Of a DNA stretch of 64,000 nucleotides, positions 32,368 through 43,503 are shown in pieces. The stretch comes from Procambarus clarkii. Lineage: Eukaryota > Arthropoda > Malacostraca > Decapoda > Cambaridae. A program made the position numbers and the translations under genes. The number at the start of each line of letters is the position of its first letter. The stretch's first letter is position 1. The stretch spans positions 23,359,401 to 23,423,400 of the forward strand of contig NC_091193.1 of assembly GCF_040958095.1 (NCBI RefSeq), read 5' to 3'. The notes beneath the pieces were generated by a model, which searched no databases, was not told the origin of the DNA, and was given only the letters and a program-made list of their open reading frames with translations.

Positions 32368-33203
32368 AGCCCAGCACTGTGGTTAGAGAGAGAGCCCAGC
32401 AGTGTGGAGAGAGAGTGAGCCCAACAGTGTGGCGAGAGAGTGAGCCCAACAGTGTGGTGAGAGAGTGAGCCCAGCAGAGTGGTGAGAGAGTGAGCCCAGC
32501 ACTGTGGTGAGAGAGTGAGCCCAGCACTGTGGTGAGAGAGTGAGCCCAGCAGAGTGGTGAGAGAGTGAGCCCAGCACTGTGGTGAGAGAGTGAGCCCAGC
32601 AGTGTGGTGAGAGAGTGAGCCCAGCAGAGTGGTGAGAGAGTGAGCCCAGCACTGTGGTGAGAGAGTGAGCCCAGCAGTGTGGTGAGAGTGAGCCCAGCAG
32701 AGTGGTGAGAGAGTGAGCCCAGCAGTGTGGTGAGAGAGTGAGCCCAGCAGTGTGGTGAGAGAGTGAGCCCAGCAGTGTGGTGAGAGAGTGAGCCCAGCAG
32801 AGTGGTGAGAGAGTGAGCCCAGCAGTGTGGTGAGAGAGTGAGCCCAGCAGAGTGGTGAGAGAGTGAGCCCAGCAGTGTGGTGAGAGAGTGAGCCCAGCAG
32901 TGTGGTGAGAGAGTGAGCCCAGCAGTGTGGTGAGAGAGTGAGCCCAGCAGTGTGGTGAGAGAGTGAGCCCAGCAGTGTGGTGAGAGAGTGAGCCCAACAC
33001 AGTGGTGAGAGAGTGAGCCCAGCAGTGTGGTGAGAGAGTGAGCCCAGCAGTGTGGTGAGAGAGTGAGCCCAGCAGTGTGGTGAGAGAGTGAGCCCAGCAG
33101 TGTGGTGAGAGAGTGAGCCCAGCAGTGTGGTGAGAGAGTGAGCCCAGCAGAGTGGTGAGAGAGTGAGCCCAGCAGAGTGGTGAGAGAGTGAGCCCAGCAG
33201 TGT
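32368..33203. repeat. 25-bp minisatellite, about 33 units
   Basis: Unit AGTGTGGTGAGAGAGTGAGC plus CCAGC, with AGAGTGG and ACTGTGG variants. It follows the 14-bp array almost without a spacer. The minus-strand long frames are by-products. Confidence 0.97.
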
Positions 33204-33270
33204 GTACGGCACCACGTACCTGCAGTCATGGCACGGCAATCCTCCTGGTCTGGTGTAGGTCTGGTAGGCC

Positions 33271-34812
33271 TGTACTGTGGGGTGTAGGTGGTACTGGGGG
33301 TGTGGGGGAGGGTGTAGGTGGTACTGGGGATGTGGGGGAGGGTGTAGGTGGTACTGGGGGTGTGGGGGAGGGTGTAGGTGGTACTGGGGATGTGGGGGAG
33401 GGTGTAGGTGGTACTGGGGGTGTGGGGGAGGGTGTAGGTGGTACTGGGGATGTGGGGGAGGGTGTAGGTGGTACTGGGGGTGTGGGGGAGGGTGTAGGTG
33501 GTACTAGGGGTGTGGGGGAGGGTGTAGGTGGTACAGGGGGTGTGGGGGAGGGTGTAGGTGGTACTGTGGGTGTGGGGGAGGGTGTAGGTGGTACAGGGGG
33601 TGTGGGGGAGGGTGTAGGTGGTACTGGGGGTGTGGGGGAGGGTGTAGGTGGTACTGGGGGTGTGGGGGAGGGTGTAGGTGGTACTGGGGGTGTGGGGGAG
33701 GGTGTAGGTGGTACTGTGGGTGTGGGGGAGGGTGTAGTGGTACAGGGGGTGTGGGGGAGGGTGTAGGTGGTACTGTGGGTGTGGGGGAGGGTGTAGGTGG
33801 TACTGTGGGTGTGGGGGAGGGTGTAGGTGGTACAGGGGGTGTGGGGGAGGGTGTAGGTGGTACTGTGGGTGTGGGGGAGGGTGTAAGTGGGTCTGGGGGT
33901 GTGGGGGAGGGTGTAGGTGGTACTGGGGGTGTGGGGGAGGGTGTAGGTGGTACTGGGGGTGTGGGGGAGGGTGTATGTGGTACTGTGGGTGTGGGGGAGG
34001 GTGTAAGTGGGTCTGGGGGTGTGGGGGAGGGTGTAGGTGGTACAGGGGGTGTGGGGGAGGGTGTAGGTGGTACTGGGGGTGTGGGGGGAGGGTGTAGGTG
34101 GTACTTGGGGTGTGGGGGAGGGTGTAAATGGGTGTGGTGGTGTGGGGGAGGGTTTAGGTGGTACTGGGGGTGTGGGGGAGGGTGTAGGTGGTACTGGGGG
34201 TGTGGGGGAGGGTGTAGGTGGTACTGGGGGTGTGGGGGAGGGTGTAGGTGGTACTGTGGGTGTGGGGGAGGGTGTAGGTGGTACTGGGGGTGTGGGGGAG
34301 GGTGTAGGTGGGTACTGGGGGTGTGGGGGAGGGTGTAGGTGGTACAGGGGGTGTGAGGGAGGGTGTAGGTGGTACTGGGGGTGTGGGGGAGGGTGTAGGT
34401 GGGTACTGGGGGTGTGGGGGAGGGTGTAGGTGGTACAGGGGGTGTGAGGGAGGGTGTAGGTGGTACTGGGGGTGTGGGGGAGGGTGTAGGTGGTACTGGG
34501 GGTGTGGGGGAGGGTGTAGTGGTACTGGGGGTGTGGGGGAGGGTGTAGGTGGTACTGGGGGTGTGGGGGAGGGTGTAGGTGGTACTGGGGGTGTGGGGGA
34601 GGGTGTAGGTGGTACTGGGGGTGTGGGGGAGGGTGTAGGTGGGTACTGGGGGTGTGGGGGAGGGTGTAGGTGGTACAGGGGGTGTGAGGGAGGGTGTAGG
34701 TGGTACTGGGGGTGTGGGGGAGGGTGTAGGTGGGTACTGGGGGTGTGGGGGAGGGTGTAGGTGGTACTGGGGGTGTGGGGGAGGGTGTAGGTGGTACTGG
34801 GGGTGTGGGGGA
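33271..34812. repeat. G-rich 30-bp minisatellite, about 51 units
   Basis: Unit GTACTGGGGGTGTGGGGGAG plus GGTGTAGGTG, with TGTGGG, CAGGGG and GGGATG variants. It has extreme strand asymmetry (plus strand G-rich, almost no C). Repeated G5, G5 and G3 runs make it a candidate for G-quadruplex formation. Confidence 0.97.
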
Positions 34813-35383
34813 GGTTGACACAATCATTACTGGTGCACAAGACACCACCACACGGCTGCTGCGGTCTTAGCTTCATTAATCTTGATCCATGTTCATGGCA
34901 GTGTCTCAAGCTTGACGAGACACCGTCTGGTGACTGAGTGTGGCCATGTGGACCTGTAGCAAGACGAGAGTAAGACAGTCTTGAAGGACTCCGAGTCACA
35001 GGGTGAGTGGTCTGGACCTCCCGTGAGTCAGGGTCTCCCTTCGCCCTCAGAGAATGTTGAAACAGAAAGGTCACGTTTGCCATTTCTGGTAGTAATCGCT
35101 GGGTGAACCCATCCTACCGTGCAACTGTGTACAGAAACCTGTTCTAGGGATTTTATAAGAGGCGTAAACCATAAATCCTATGGTTTGTGGCAGGAGGCAT
35201 CTTATTTTTATTATTGTTCTGGAAAATTTAAATGGACTTCAGGGAGTTATCCAATCAGAGTAGGCTGGGTGTTAAAATGGACCAATGGGAGCGCGCCATG
35301 CTCTAGGGAAGTGCAACCATGCTCTTCATGGTTGGAGAGCTTGGAAAAGCCAAGCTCATTTAAGTGTTTGTTGGCATAGATGT
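34813..35383. other. Single-copy spacer with paired CCAAT boxes
   Basis: No coding similarity is recognised. CCAATCAG (35251-35258) and CCAATGGG (35282-35289) lie in the same orientation with starts 31 bp apart, a spacing known from NF-Y-driven promoters. No TATA box or exon follows. Confidence 0.4.
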
Positions 35384-35525
35384 GTGAGGTGTGGCTGAGG
35401 GGGTGCACCGGTGAGGTGTGGCTGAGGAGGTGCACAGGTGAGGTGTGGCTGAGGAGGTGCACAGGTGAAGTGTGGCTGAGGGGGTGCACCGGTGAGGTGT
35501 GGCTGTGGAGGTGCACAGGTGAGGT
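35384..35525. repeat. 27-bp minisatellite, about 5 units
   Basis: GTGAGGTGTGGCTGAGGRGG plus TGCACMG repeated five times with few variants. Confidence 0.93.
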
Positions 35526-35768
35526 CCTGGACGGTCCCCCGCCTGCACCACCCACACACTACTCCTCCACACCTGTCACTGTAGCTAGGAAATAATAGTT
35601 AGGTCCCAATTCTTCCATTAATCAATAACCAACTGGACTATATAATAGGATATCAACCCTGTGTATGTAAACAGAGAGCTAATTGTATGTTTGGTTAGCA
35701 CTATGATGAACACTTTACAATGTGCTGCTGCGGGTGTAGGTGGTACTCCTGCGTCGTGTGACGCATCT
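35526..35768. other. Spacer, no gene seen
   Basis: Short single-copy stretch between two minisatellites; nothing recognised. Confidence 0.4.
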
Positions 35769-36288
35769 CCACACACCTGCCTCATCAGAACCCCACACAC
35801 CTGCCTCATCAGAACCCCACACACCTGCCTCATCAGAACCCCACACACCTGCCTCATCAGAACCCCACACACCTGCCTCATCAGAACCCCACACACCTGC
35901 CTCATCAGAACCCCACACACCTGCCTCATCAGAACCCCACACACCTGCCTCATCAGAACCCCACACACCTGCCTCATCAGAACCCCACACACCTGCCTCA
36001 TCAGAACCCCACACACCTGCCTCATCAGAACCCCACACACCTGCCTCATCAGAACCCCACACACCTGCCTCATCAGAACCCCACACACCTGCCTCATCAG
36101 AACCCCACACACCTGCCTCATCAGAACCCCACACACCTGCCTCATCAGAACCCCACACACCTGCCTCATCAGAACCCCACACACCTGCCTCATCAGAACC
36201 CCACACACCTGCCTCATCAGAACCCCACACACCTGCCTCATCAGAACCCCACACACCTGCCTCATCAGAACTCCACACACCTGCGTCA
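35769..36288. repeat. 24-bp minisatellite, about 22 nearly identical units
   Basis: Unit CCACACACCTGCCTCATCAG plus AACC. Almost every unit is identical; differences appear only in the last one or two. The homogeneity suggests very recent expansion. Several frames on both strands are open because the period is divisible by three. Confidence 0.97.
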
Positions 36289-36547
36289 AAAGAACTGGAT
36301 AGATACATATATGCACACATGGACGATAGCCTCTTGTTCAGAGAAATGGGCATCTCTACAGTTTTCTTGACTAGTGAGAGATAGGCTTGGTACGGCCAGT
36401 GTTGTGATGTTGTGTACGACAGGACCTGAGTGGCATACTCGTCTCTCCTGGCTGTGAGCGGTGTAGCCAAGATCTAGCCGCTCCTAGCCACTGTGAGCGT
36501 ATTGCGGCCGACGGTGGGGGAGGTGTGGGGCGAGACGCAGGGGGTAT
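36289..36547. other. Spacer, no gene seen
   Basis: Single-copy-looking DNA with no recognised feature. Confidence 0.4.
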
Positions 36548-36630
36548 GGATGGCTACGGGCTCACCATAGCCCGTGCTACTTGGAACTTTTTGTTCCAGG
36601 TAGCGAATCTTGAACAACAACAATAACGTC
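36548..36630 (+). mobile_element. 3' end fragment with (AAC)n tail, family 2
   Basis: GGGCTCACCATAGCCCGTGC, TACTTGGAACTTTTTGTTCC, AGGTAGCGAATCTTGAACAA followed by (AAC)n. Second copy of the module found on the minus strand at 7208-7292. Confidence 0.65.
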
Positions 36631-36711
36631 TACGGCTCTTCTTTTGAGCAGATCGCTCAATACTTCACAGACATATATATAGATATTACATATATACTAC
36701 ATATAGATACA

Positions 36712-36800
36712 TCGTGGTGTAGTGGTCTGGGGCGCGTGCTTGGTAGTACCATGGACGCCTGTTCGAATCCTCTTTATTGCTCCGATTGATTTTCTTGTTG
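36712..36800 (+). mobile_element. SINE-like tRNA-derived head
   Basis: GTGGTGTAGTGGTCTGG resembles an RNA polymerase III A box and GTTCGAATCC a B box, 44 bp apart. The T-stem and acceptor do not pair, so this is not a working tRNA gene. The downstream body (to about 36900) was not recognised in another copy here. Confidence 0.5.
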
Positions 36801-37022
36801 ATTCATCACATTAATGAGATTTAATTGTGAACTTGTTCACATACATATACGTCTTCTGGTTAGTTCTCCAGACCAAATTAGTGTTTTGTCCTGGATGGCT
36901 AATGAAATATTCATCCATCATCTAGGTATATGAATAATTAGAAGACGTATCATTAGCCTCGAGGAGATACAAGAACATCTTGGCTATACAAGACCAAATC
37001 ACAGTAGAAAGAATTTCATTAG

Positions 37023-37065
37023 CCAATCAGGACTGAGGCTGGCGGTTACGTCAGCGTGAGGGCGG
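37023..37065 (+). promoter_or_regulatory. Candidate proximal promoter cluster: CCAAT box, CRE-like site, GC box
   Basis: CCAATCAG (37023-37030), TTACGTCA (37046-37053) and GGGCGG (37060-37065) occur within 43 bp of otherwise AT-rich DNA. They match the binding patterns of NF-Y, CREB/ATF and Sp-type factors. Seen by motif only. The nearest possible core promoter is 370 bp downstream on the same strand; no transcript is proven. Confidence 0.3.
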
Positions 37066-37430
37066 AGCCTCGGCCGTACTGACCATTCACCTTCTAATCT
37101 CTGCCTATGTACAAAAAGTTGCCCTCTAATGTTTATGATAACTTAAATTCAACCCTGCTCTTTTTCCTGGCCTCTGAAAGCTATAATTCTTCTTCTGAAT
37201 TATACATATGAGTAATTAAAAAAAAGTAAGAAATAAAACAAAAAAAGCACAGTTTTAATGGCACCCGCCCCGCCATACCCAGGGGAAGCACGTAACTCAT
37301 TCTCTTTCTAATTAACCATTTACACGTTGTTGGAATGCGTGTAATTTGGTAATCAGAGTCAGTAACAACCACTTAAGGTCCATAATGAGTAGAGTTGCAA
37401 GCCAAGGAGGATGCAAGATAGAGCCATCAG

Positions 37431-37465
37431 TATAAATAACTTGCAGCAGCGACCGGACCCTCAGA
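37431..37465 (+). promoter_or_regulatory. Candidate core promoter: TATA box and initiator
   Basis: TATAAATA at 37431-37438 is followed by CCTCAGACG, with the initiator-like TCAGA at 37461-37465. The initiator A is about 32 bp downstream of the first T of the TATA box, the usual arthropod spacing. No convincing coding exon follows: the next ATG (37552) is closed after two codons. The minisatellite and BEL element begin 125-220 bp downstream, so any gene here is interrupted or begins with a non-coding exon. Confidence 0.35.
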
Positions 37466-37587
37466 CGGACTCACAACTCCACTTGGCAATAATAATAACA
37501 TATTATTATCAATTCTAGAGATTTAGTTAGCCGAGCGCGGCTTCTGAAGCCTAATGAAAATATGAAGCAATTGTGTAATCCAACCTG

Positions 37588-37681
37588 CATGTGTACACCA
37601 CCACCTGCATGTGTACATCACCTGTATGTGTACTACACCACCTGCATGTGTACACCACCACCTGCATGTGTACACCACAAC
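37588..37681. repeat. 20-bp minisatellite, part 1 of 3
   Basis: CACCTGCATGTGTACACCAC units, about 5 copies, ending in the target-site sequence ACAAC beside the BEL element. The array resumes at 43504 and 45367. Confidence 0.93.
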
Positions 37682-38782
37682 TGTGGGAACCGACCTGTGA
37701 GATTTATATTTATTTGATTTATATGAATTTATATTTACGTTAATTTATATACTTCGATAGCAATTTGTATAATGATAAGTGGACTGTATTTCTGCAATAA
37801 TCTCTTAATCTCACAAATCGATCCTCTACACATTAGGGGGGGTTATTAAATTAATATATATGCAGCCAATCAAACTACAGAATTAACTACATACATTGAA
37901 GAGGTTCCTTATCTTATAGTACAGCAGGTTAGTCCACCAGGTATAACTAGGGTGTAGACAACAAATTATCCTCTTTGAGGTAGCTTCCATCCCCCAGTAA
38001 CTGGTGCACAAAATCTTGCTTCCTCGTCTTGACCTGTCAAAAGGGCGCTAGCTGTAAAGCCAGATACCTATATATGACAAGCTATATCAGAGAAAATACT
38101 GTACATGGAACATTGAAGACCTGGCTTAATTACCTTTAGTTTGAGGCGATTTCGTGATCTAACCGGATCACCCTATATCCTGACATTAATGGCCATAAAT
38201 GAATGATAAACGGGTTTCGGATAGACACTTAACTTGAATTTGTAGACAGCGTGTTGATAATGGTACACTTTTAGTTTCCATAACACTTCGTCCAAGTAAA
38301 ATTAACAGGAGCCGAATTTGCTCCTGTGTGAGCCTCTGGTCTAGTATCAACAATGGCTGCATCTAACACTCCATACTATTGACGCCTGGCCGACATTGTC
38401 CAGATATGATAGGAGCCAAATTTGCTCCACATGTCTCGGAGGTGACACAACAATGGCTGCCCTCCTTCCTCACTCTGACGCCTGGCTTACATTATCCACA
38501 TGTCAGAAAGTGATAGAAGGGTCACATTTACTCTACTTTAATATTGATAATTAAGTTAATTTATATAAGATGTTTTTATGATGGTAAAGTCCAAAGACTA
38601 ATGTATTTAAGAATAATTCCCACCATAATAGGTGGTGAATTATAATAGTATGTGGTGATGATATCCCGTTTTCTTTAGACGGTAATTCCACTACAAGTTA
38701 CGTTTTCTATGGTTAACTTGTTTATACAACACAGCTATTATCTGTCTGTATGATATATTAAATGGTGTCGGATTTTCCAACA
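37682..38782 (-). repeat. LTR of the BEL/Pao element (3' LTR in element orientation)
   Basis: 1,101-bp direct repeat, nearly identical to 42403-43503. Confidence 0.95.
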
Positions 38783-39479
38783 TAATTCCCAAGGGGGCTG
38801 CTCACGGGTCGAAGTCCTATTTAGAACAGACGAACACCGATACTCCTCCTTCGAATTATTAGATTAATTTGATGTTAGTAGTTAGTAATCACACATTTGT
38901 GTGTCTGTTCGTACAGGACGGATGTCCCGTACTAGAGTTGCAGGGGTTAGAAGTCTAATGCAATTTCATTTCCCTGTCAACTCTTGAAAGGCTAATATTC
39001 AAGCCTAATTACATATTATTTAACCCAGAAGACTGAATGTGATCAAGTACTACAGTCAAGTATGATTCAGGGACTGCAGTGAGATCAGTGACATTAGATA
39101 TAACTTGAAGTTTCTTCAGGTAACTGGTCACTGATATATAAACACTGAGGCCCATGGAATACATCTTGATTAAATAATAAATGTATCAAATCAGTCATCA
39201 GATTTATTGGGGTTTAATTTAGTTAATTGATTCAGAAGATTGAATAGCTCATCATTAAAGTAAAGTATGGTTCTGAGACTGCAGTGGGTTCAGTGACATT
39301 GGTCGCAGTGACTTGTAGCTGTTTTAGGCTACTGTTCACTGATTTGCCACTGAGGCCTCATGAACTCATCTTCAGCTTTAAATGATGATACTAACATCAA
39401 CCTCTGTTGGTATAGTCAGCTGTAATCTCCTTAGTATAATGCTACTGGAAAAATATAATCAGCTGACAAATTTAGATTT

Positions 39480-41468
39480 CTACTGGTATTGTTTATCTGC
39501 AGGCATAGGTCTCCTCAGGCTTGATACTGGGCCTGAGAGTAATTTACCTCCTGCAGAGTTTAACATGGTTATACCCTGATATTTAGTAGGGCTACCGATG
39601 AATCGATGGCAATAGTCTGTCCCAACAAGGAGACCGAAGTCGGTGAGGTGATCAGACTTAATATTATCTGCCAATTTTATTCCTCTATTTCTCAGGAATT
39701 TGGCTGTTGCTCTCAGACCTTGAACTTGTAGGTCTACTGGTATTTTGTCCACCACAATGGCTTGTACTTGACAGACGTACCTGCCTAAACGTACTGATGG
39801 TTGTACCACCTGGTAGACTTGAGGTCCTGCATCTGTTACAAACCCTGAGATGTTGAATGACGTCTGGGCTACAGGCCTTAATTGTAGTTCATCTGCCAGC
39901 TTTTTAGTGATATATGTTCTCTGGGATCCTTGGTCAAACAACCCACGGGTATGGACCTTGGCCCTCTTATTCAGGATGGTAATTTGGGCAGTAGGCAAAG
40001 TCGTATTACCTTTAGACTTTGCCGATTGGACACTCTTTGTTTGTTGCACCTTGCAGTACTGTACTGTGGTGGGAATGCTATCTTCCACCTTGGGGTTTGG
40101 AGACGTTGTTTTGGTGTCTCTGCACAATGCTGCATGGTGTTGACCTTTGTTACACCTATTACAGGTGTGTAATTGGGTCTCACAGTCGTTGATGTTATGT
40201 TTCCTGAGGCACCTCGTGCAATGTTGCAAATCTTTGAGTCGCTCAACACGGGCGTCACTATCAGGAAAATTAGGGCAGTGGTACATTGAATGTTTCTCAT
40301 TGCAGAACAAACATGTTCCATAGCTTCCAGTACCCTTTGGTGTCACGTTCTTGGATGACACAGTAACTATAGGCTTGGAGGGTCCCACTGCATATACGCC
40401 CACACTGCCACTGTTCCACTTTGGTGTTGAATTATATTGTCTAGATTGATTTGGAGTACCTTTGGTACTCTGTGGTTTACTATTATTGGTTTCTGAGGGT
40501 TTACTTGGTGGTTTTAATTTGTCATGTGTTCGTAATTGATGAACTACTGACTTTAAACCTTCAGATATTTCATTCATGGATAAGATGCTTTTATTGTAAT
40601 GAGCACTCATTTGTCTCAATACGTCCCTAGGTATTTTCTCCTGGACAATTATTTTCAAGACCCACTCAGCCCCGTTTGTATCTGCTGTCAGGCTGAGGGC
40701 ATTGATCAATGATTCTACCTCCAGCTTGAAGACTTGGAGTGAATCAGCTGAAGCCTCCGGTGGGGGTAAATGCAACAGCTCATGAACTAAATGTGATGTT
40801 CTTACTTCTGGATCAGCATAATTATCCTTGAGGAGTTTTACTGCCAGATCATAGCCGTCATTAGTTAATCTCAGATGGGATACTACTGTTTTAGCCTCAC
40901 CTGATAATTGACCTTGCAAATAAGAGAATTTACTACTCTTTGGTAAAGATTGTTTTGAGTCTACAAGGTCAACGAATTTGTTCCAAAATTCGTCCCAATC
41001 TTCCTCATCTTTTCCTGAGAAAGTGGGTAAATTAATTGGAGGGAGTCGAGCTTCTGCTTGACTCGTATTAGATGCAACTGTTGTTGTTGTTGCTGTTGCC
41101 TTGTTTTGGGCAATTAATTTGACATAAGGCTGTAACGTGGCCTGAGTGTGATCTTCATAATTCGCAAGATCAACCATAATGTCGTCTATTTCTGTTTCTG
41201 ATAAATTGGTGTTGGCAAGTTCAGCCACATATGTTGCTATTTGACATTTGATTTGCTCAAATTTACCTGCAGCTGCTTGATAATAGCTTTCCAGGTCAGC
41301 ATAATCAACTGTTGATTGTTGTGACAAATCTTCACATTTCTTGATCTGTCTTGTTAAGTGGCCTTTAAGACCTGCAAGGGTTCTTTTCATTCTCCCTGCA
41401 TTATCCATACTGGCTCGTTGGTGAAGCCTTGTGGGACTTGTACTTGGGCTGCTCATAATACTGAACAA
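39480..41468 (-). CDS. gag-protease frame of the BEL/Pao element
   Basis: A frame of 662 residues belonging to the LTR element. In order it shows an N-terminal coiled region, a DUF1759-type gag domain around residues 140-300, a Ser/Thr/Pro-rich linker, a cluster of Cys/His zinc knuckles around residues 385-455, and a DUF1758-type retropepsin-like domain from about residue 505. This order is diagnostic for BEL/Pao rather than Gypsy. The frame is open, but the element as a whole is treated as a fossil because no polymerase part was found. Confidence 0.88.
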   Translation of the reverse strand: MFSIMSSPSTSPTRLHQRASMDNAGRMKRTLAGLKGHLTRQIKKCEDLSQQSTVDYADLESYYQAAAGKFEQIKCQIATYVAELANTNLSETEIDDIMVDLANYEDHTQATLQPYVKLIAQNKATATTTTVASNTSQAEARLPPINLPTFSGKDEEDWDEFWNKFVDLVDSKQSLPKSSKFSYLQGQLSGEAKTVVSHLRLTNDGYDLAVKLLKDNYADPEVRTSHLVHELLHLPPPEASADSLQVFKLEVESLINALSLTADTNGAEWVLKIIVQEKIPRDVLRQMSAHYNKSILSMNEISEGLKSVVHQLRTHDKLKPPSKPSETNNSKPQSTKGTPNQSRQYNSTPKWNSGSVGVYAVGPSKPIVTVSSKNVTPKGTGSYGTCLFCNEKHSMYHCPNFPDSDARVERLKDLQHCTRCLRKHNINDCETQLHTCNRCNKGQHHAALCRDTKTTSPNPKVEDSIPTTVQYCKVQQTKSVQSAKSKGNTTLPTAQITILNKRAKVHTRGLFDQGSQRTYITKKLADELQLRPVAQTSFNISGFVTDAGPQVYQVVQPSVRLGRYVCQVQAIVVDKIPVDLQVQGLRATAKFLRNRGIKLADNIKSDHLTDFGLLVGTDYCHRFIGSPTKYQGITMLNSAGGKLLSGPVSSLRRPMPADKQYQ

Positions 41469-42402
41469 GCTCTAATGGTAGCCTAGGGTAAAATTCTGCA
41501 CTCACTAGGCAATAATCCTACCTCTACTAGAGGTTAGCACTTAAAATTAATACACATTATATATATACAATCATACACACTAATGATTTGAGTGATAAAT
41601 CAGTGTCACTGGAAGTACCTTTAGGTTAGCTCCTCTATATCACCCTAGGATGGAAGAGACACTAATTAATCACTCAAAGGTGTAATGATCATAAGTAAAT
41701 TATTATATATACAACTCAATTCGAGTTGATAAAAATTACACCCAAAATAGGGTCTGGACCATTCATTAATGGTGTTAGGTTGATCAATATAGTACAACTG
41801 ACTATGGTAATAATGGGACTAGGATGAACGATAATAGTTCAACTAGTCAATGTTAATATCCTACCCTGTTGTGGGTTGGCAATTAGTAAATATTATACTG
41901 TGATCACTAGTGCAATATATATTAAATAATTCTCTATTTTGGAGAAATAATATACACAATTATTGATAATAGCCTCTTAATTAGCCTCTATGAAACTTCT
42001 AATATTATCTAGAAGTATTAAATATTATTAGTGACCTCGCGAAATAAAGTCCACAAAATTCGTAGATAATCTCTCGCGAAATGTAACACCACGAAATCCG
42101 TGAACAATCTTGCGAGGACACAGCCACTAATTTGGCTGGCTTCTATATTAGCGCTGTCATTTCACGAAATAACACGCCACCAAATATCTGTGGGTGTCCC
42201 TGAAACCGCTGATGAGGCAGATCTGAACTGAGCGGGGCTCGTGAACTCGTTCGAGGCAACGCCGCCGTCTTGACTGGCTTTGTTTAAATAACACTGCACT
42301 AGTATATTTAATGAATCCACTGGTTAACTGGTTCATCCGGTACTAAGATGACCAAATGTGGGTTCAAAGGACCGAATATTCCGGTTCCGAAGGTCCAAAT
42401 AA

Positions 42403-43503
42403 TGTGGGAACCGACCTGTGAGATTTATATTTATTTGATTTATATGAATTTATATTTACGTTAATTTATATACTTCGATAGCAATTTGTATAATGATAAG
42501 TGGACTGTATTTCTGCAATAATCTCTTAATCTCACAAATCGATCCTCTACACATTATGGGGGTTTATTAAATTAATATATATGCAGCCAATCAAACTACA
42601 GAATTAACTACATACATTGAAGAGGTTCCTTATCTTATAGTACAGCAGGTTAGTCCACCAGGTATAACTAGGGTGTAGACAACAAATTATCCTCTTTGAG
42701 GTAGCTTCCATCCCCCAGTAACTGGTGCACAAAATCTTGCTTCCTCGTCTTGACCTGTCAAAAGGGCGCTAGCTGTAAAGCCAGATACCTATATATGACA
42801 AGCTATATCAGAGAAAATACTGTACATGGAACATTGAAGACCTGGCTTAATTACCTTTAGTTTGAGGCGATTTCGTGATCTAACCGGATCACCCTATATC
42901 CTGACATTAATGGCCATAAATGAATGATAAACGGGTTTCGGATAGACACTTAACTTGAATTTGTAGACAGCGTGTTGATAATGGTACACTTTTAGTTTCC
43001 ATAACACTTCGTCCAAGTAAAATTAACAGGAGCCGAATTTGCTCCTGTGTGAGCATCTGGTCTAGTATCAACAATGGCTGCATCTAACACTCCATACTAT
43101 TGACGCCTGGCCGACATTGTCCAGATATGATAGGAGCCAAATTTGCTCCACACGTCTCGGAGGTGACACAACAATGGCTGCCCTCCTTCCTCACTCTGAC
43201 GCCTGGCTTACATTGTCCACATGTCAGAAAGTGATAGAAGGGTCACATTTACTCTACTTTAATATTGATAATTAAGTTAATTTATATAAGATGTTTTTAT
43301 GATGGTAAAGTCCAAAGACTAATGTATTTAAGAATAATTCCCACCATAATAGGTGGTGAATTATAATAGTATGTGGTGATGATATCCCGTTTTCTTTAGA
43401 CGGTAATTCCACTACAAGTTACGTTTTCTATGGTTAACTTGTTTATACAACACAGCTATTATCTGTCTGTATGATATATTAAATGGTGTCGGATTTTCCG
43501 ACA
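42403..43503 (-). repeat. LTR of the BEL/Pao element (5' LTR in element orientation)
   Basis: 1,101-bp direct repeat, nearly identical to 37682-38782; followed by target-site copy ACAAC. Confidence 0.95.

Larger units (their letters stand above)
37682..43503 (-). mobile_element. BEL/Pao LTR retrotransposon fossil, 5.8 kb
   Basis: Two direct LTRs of 1,101 bp (37682-38782 and 42403-43503), each starting TGTGGGAACC and ending in CA, enclose a minus-strand internal region. A 5-bp target-site duplication ACAAC lies at 37677-37681 and 43504-43508. A primer-binding site of TGGACCTTCGGAACC type lies a few bases inside the 42403 LTR. The parts recognised are gag and protease of BEL/Pao type; no reverse transcriptase, RNase H or integrase was seen, so the element is broken or non-autonomous. 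The LTRs differ at only about half a dozen positions, so the insertion is young. It landed inside a 20-bp minisatellite. Confidence 0.93.

Noticed and set aside
33226-35083. Long Pro/Thr-rich minus-strand frames that look mucin-like
   Set aside because: They are the complement of the G-rich minisatellite. The flanks give no signal peptide or exon structure.
36712-36790. A tRNA gene on the plus strand
   Set aside because: A- and B-box words are present, but the T-stem and acceptor stem do not pair.
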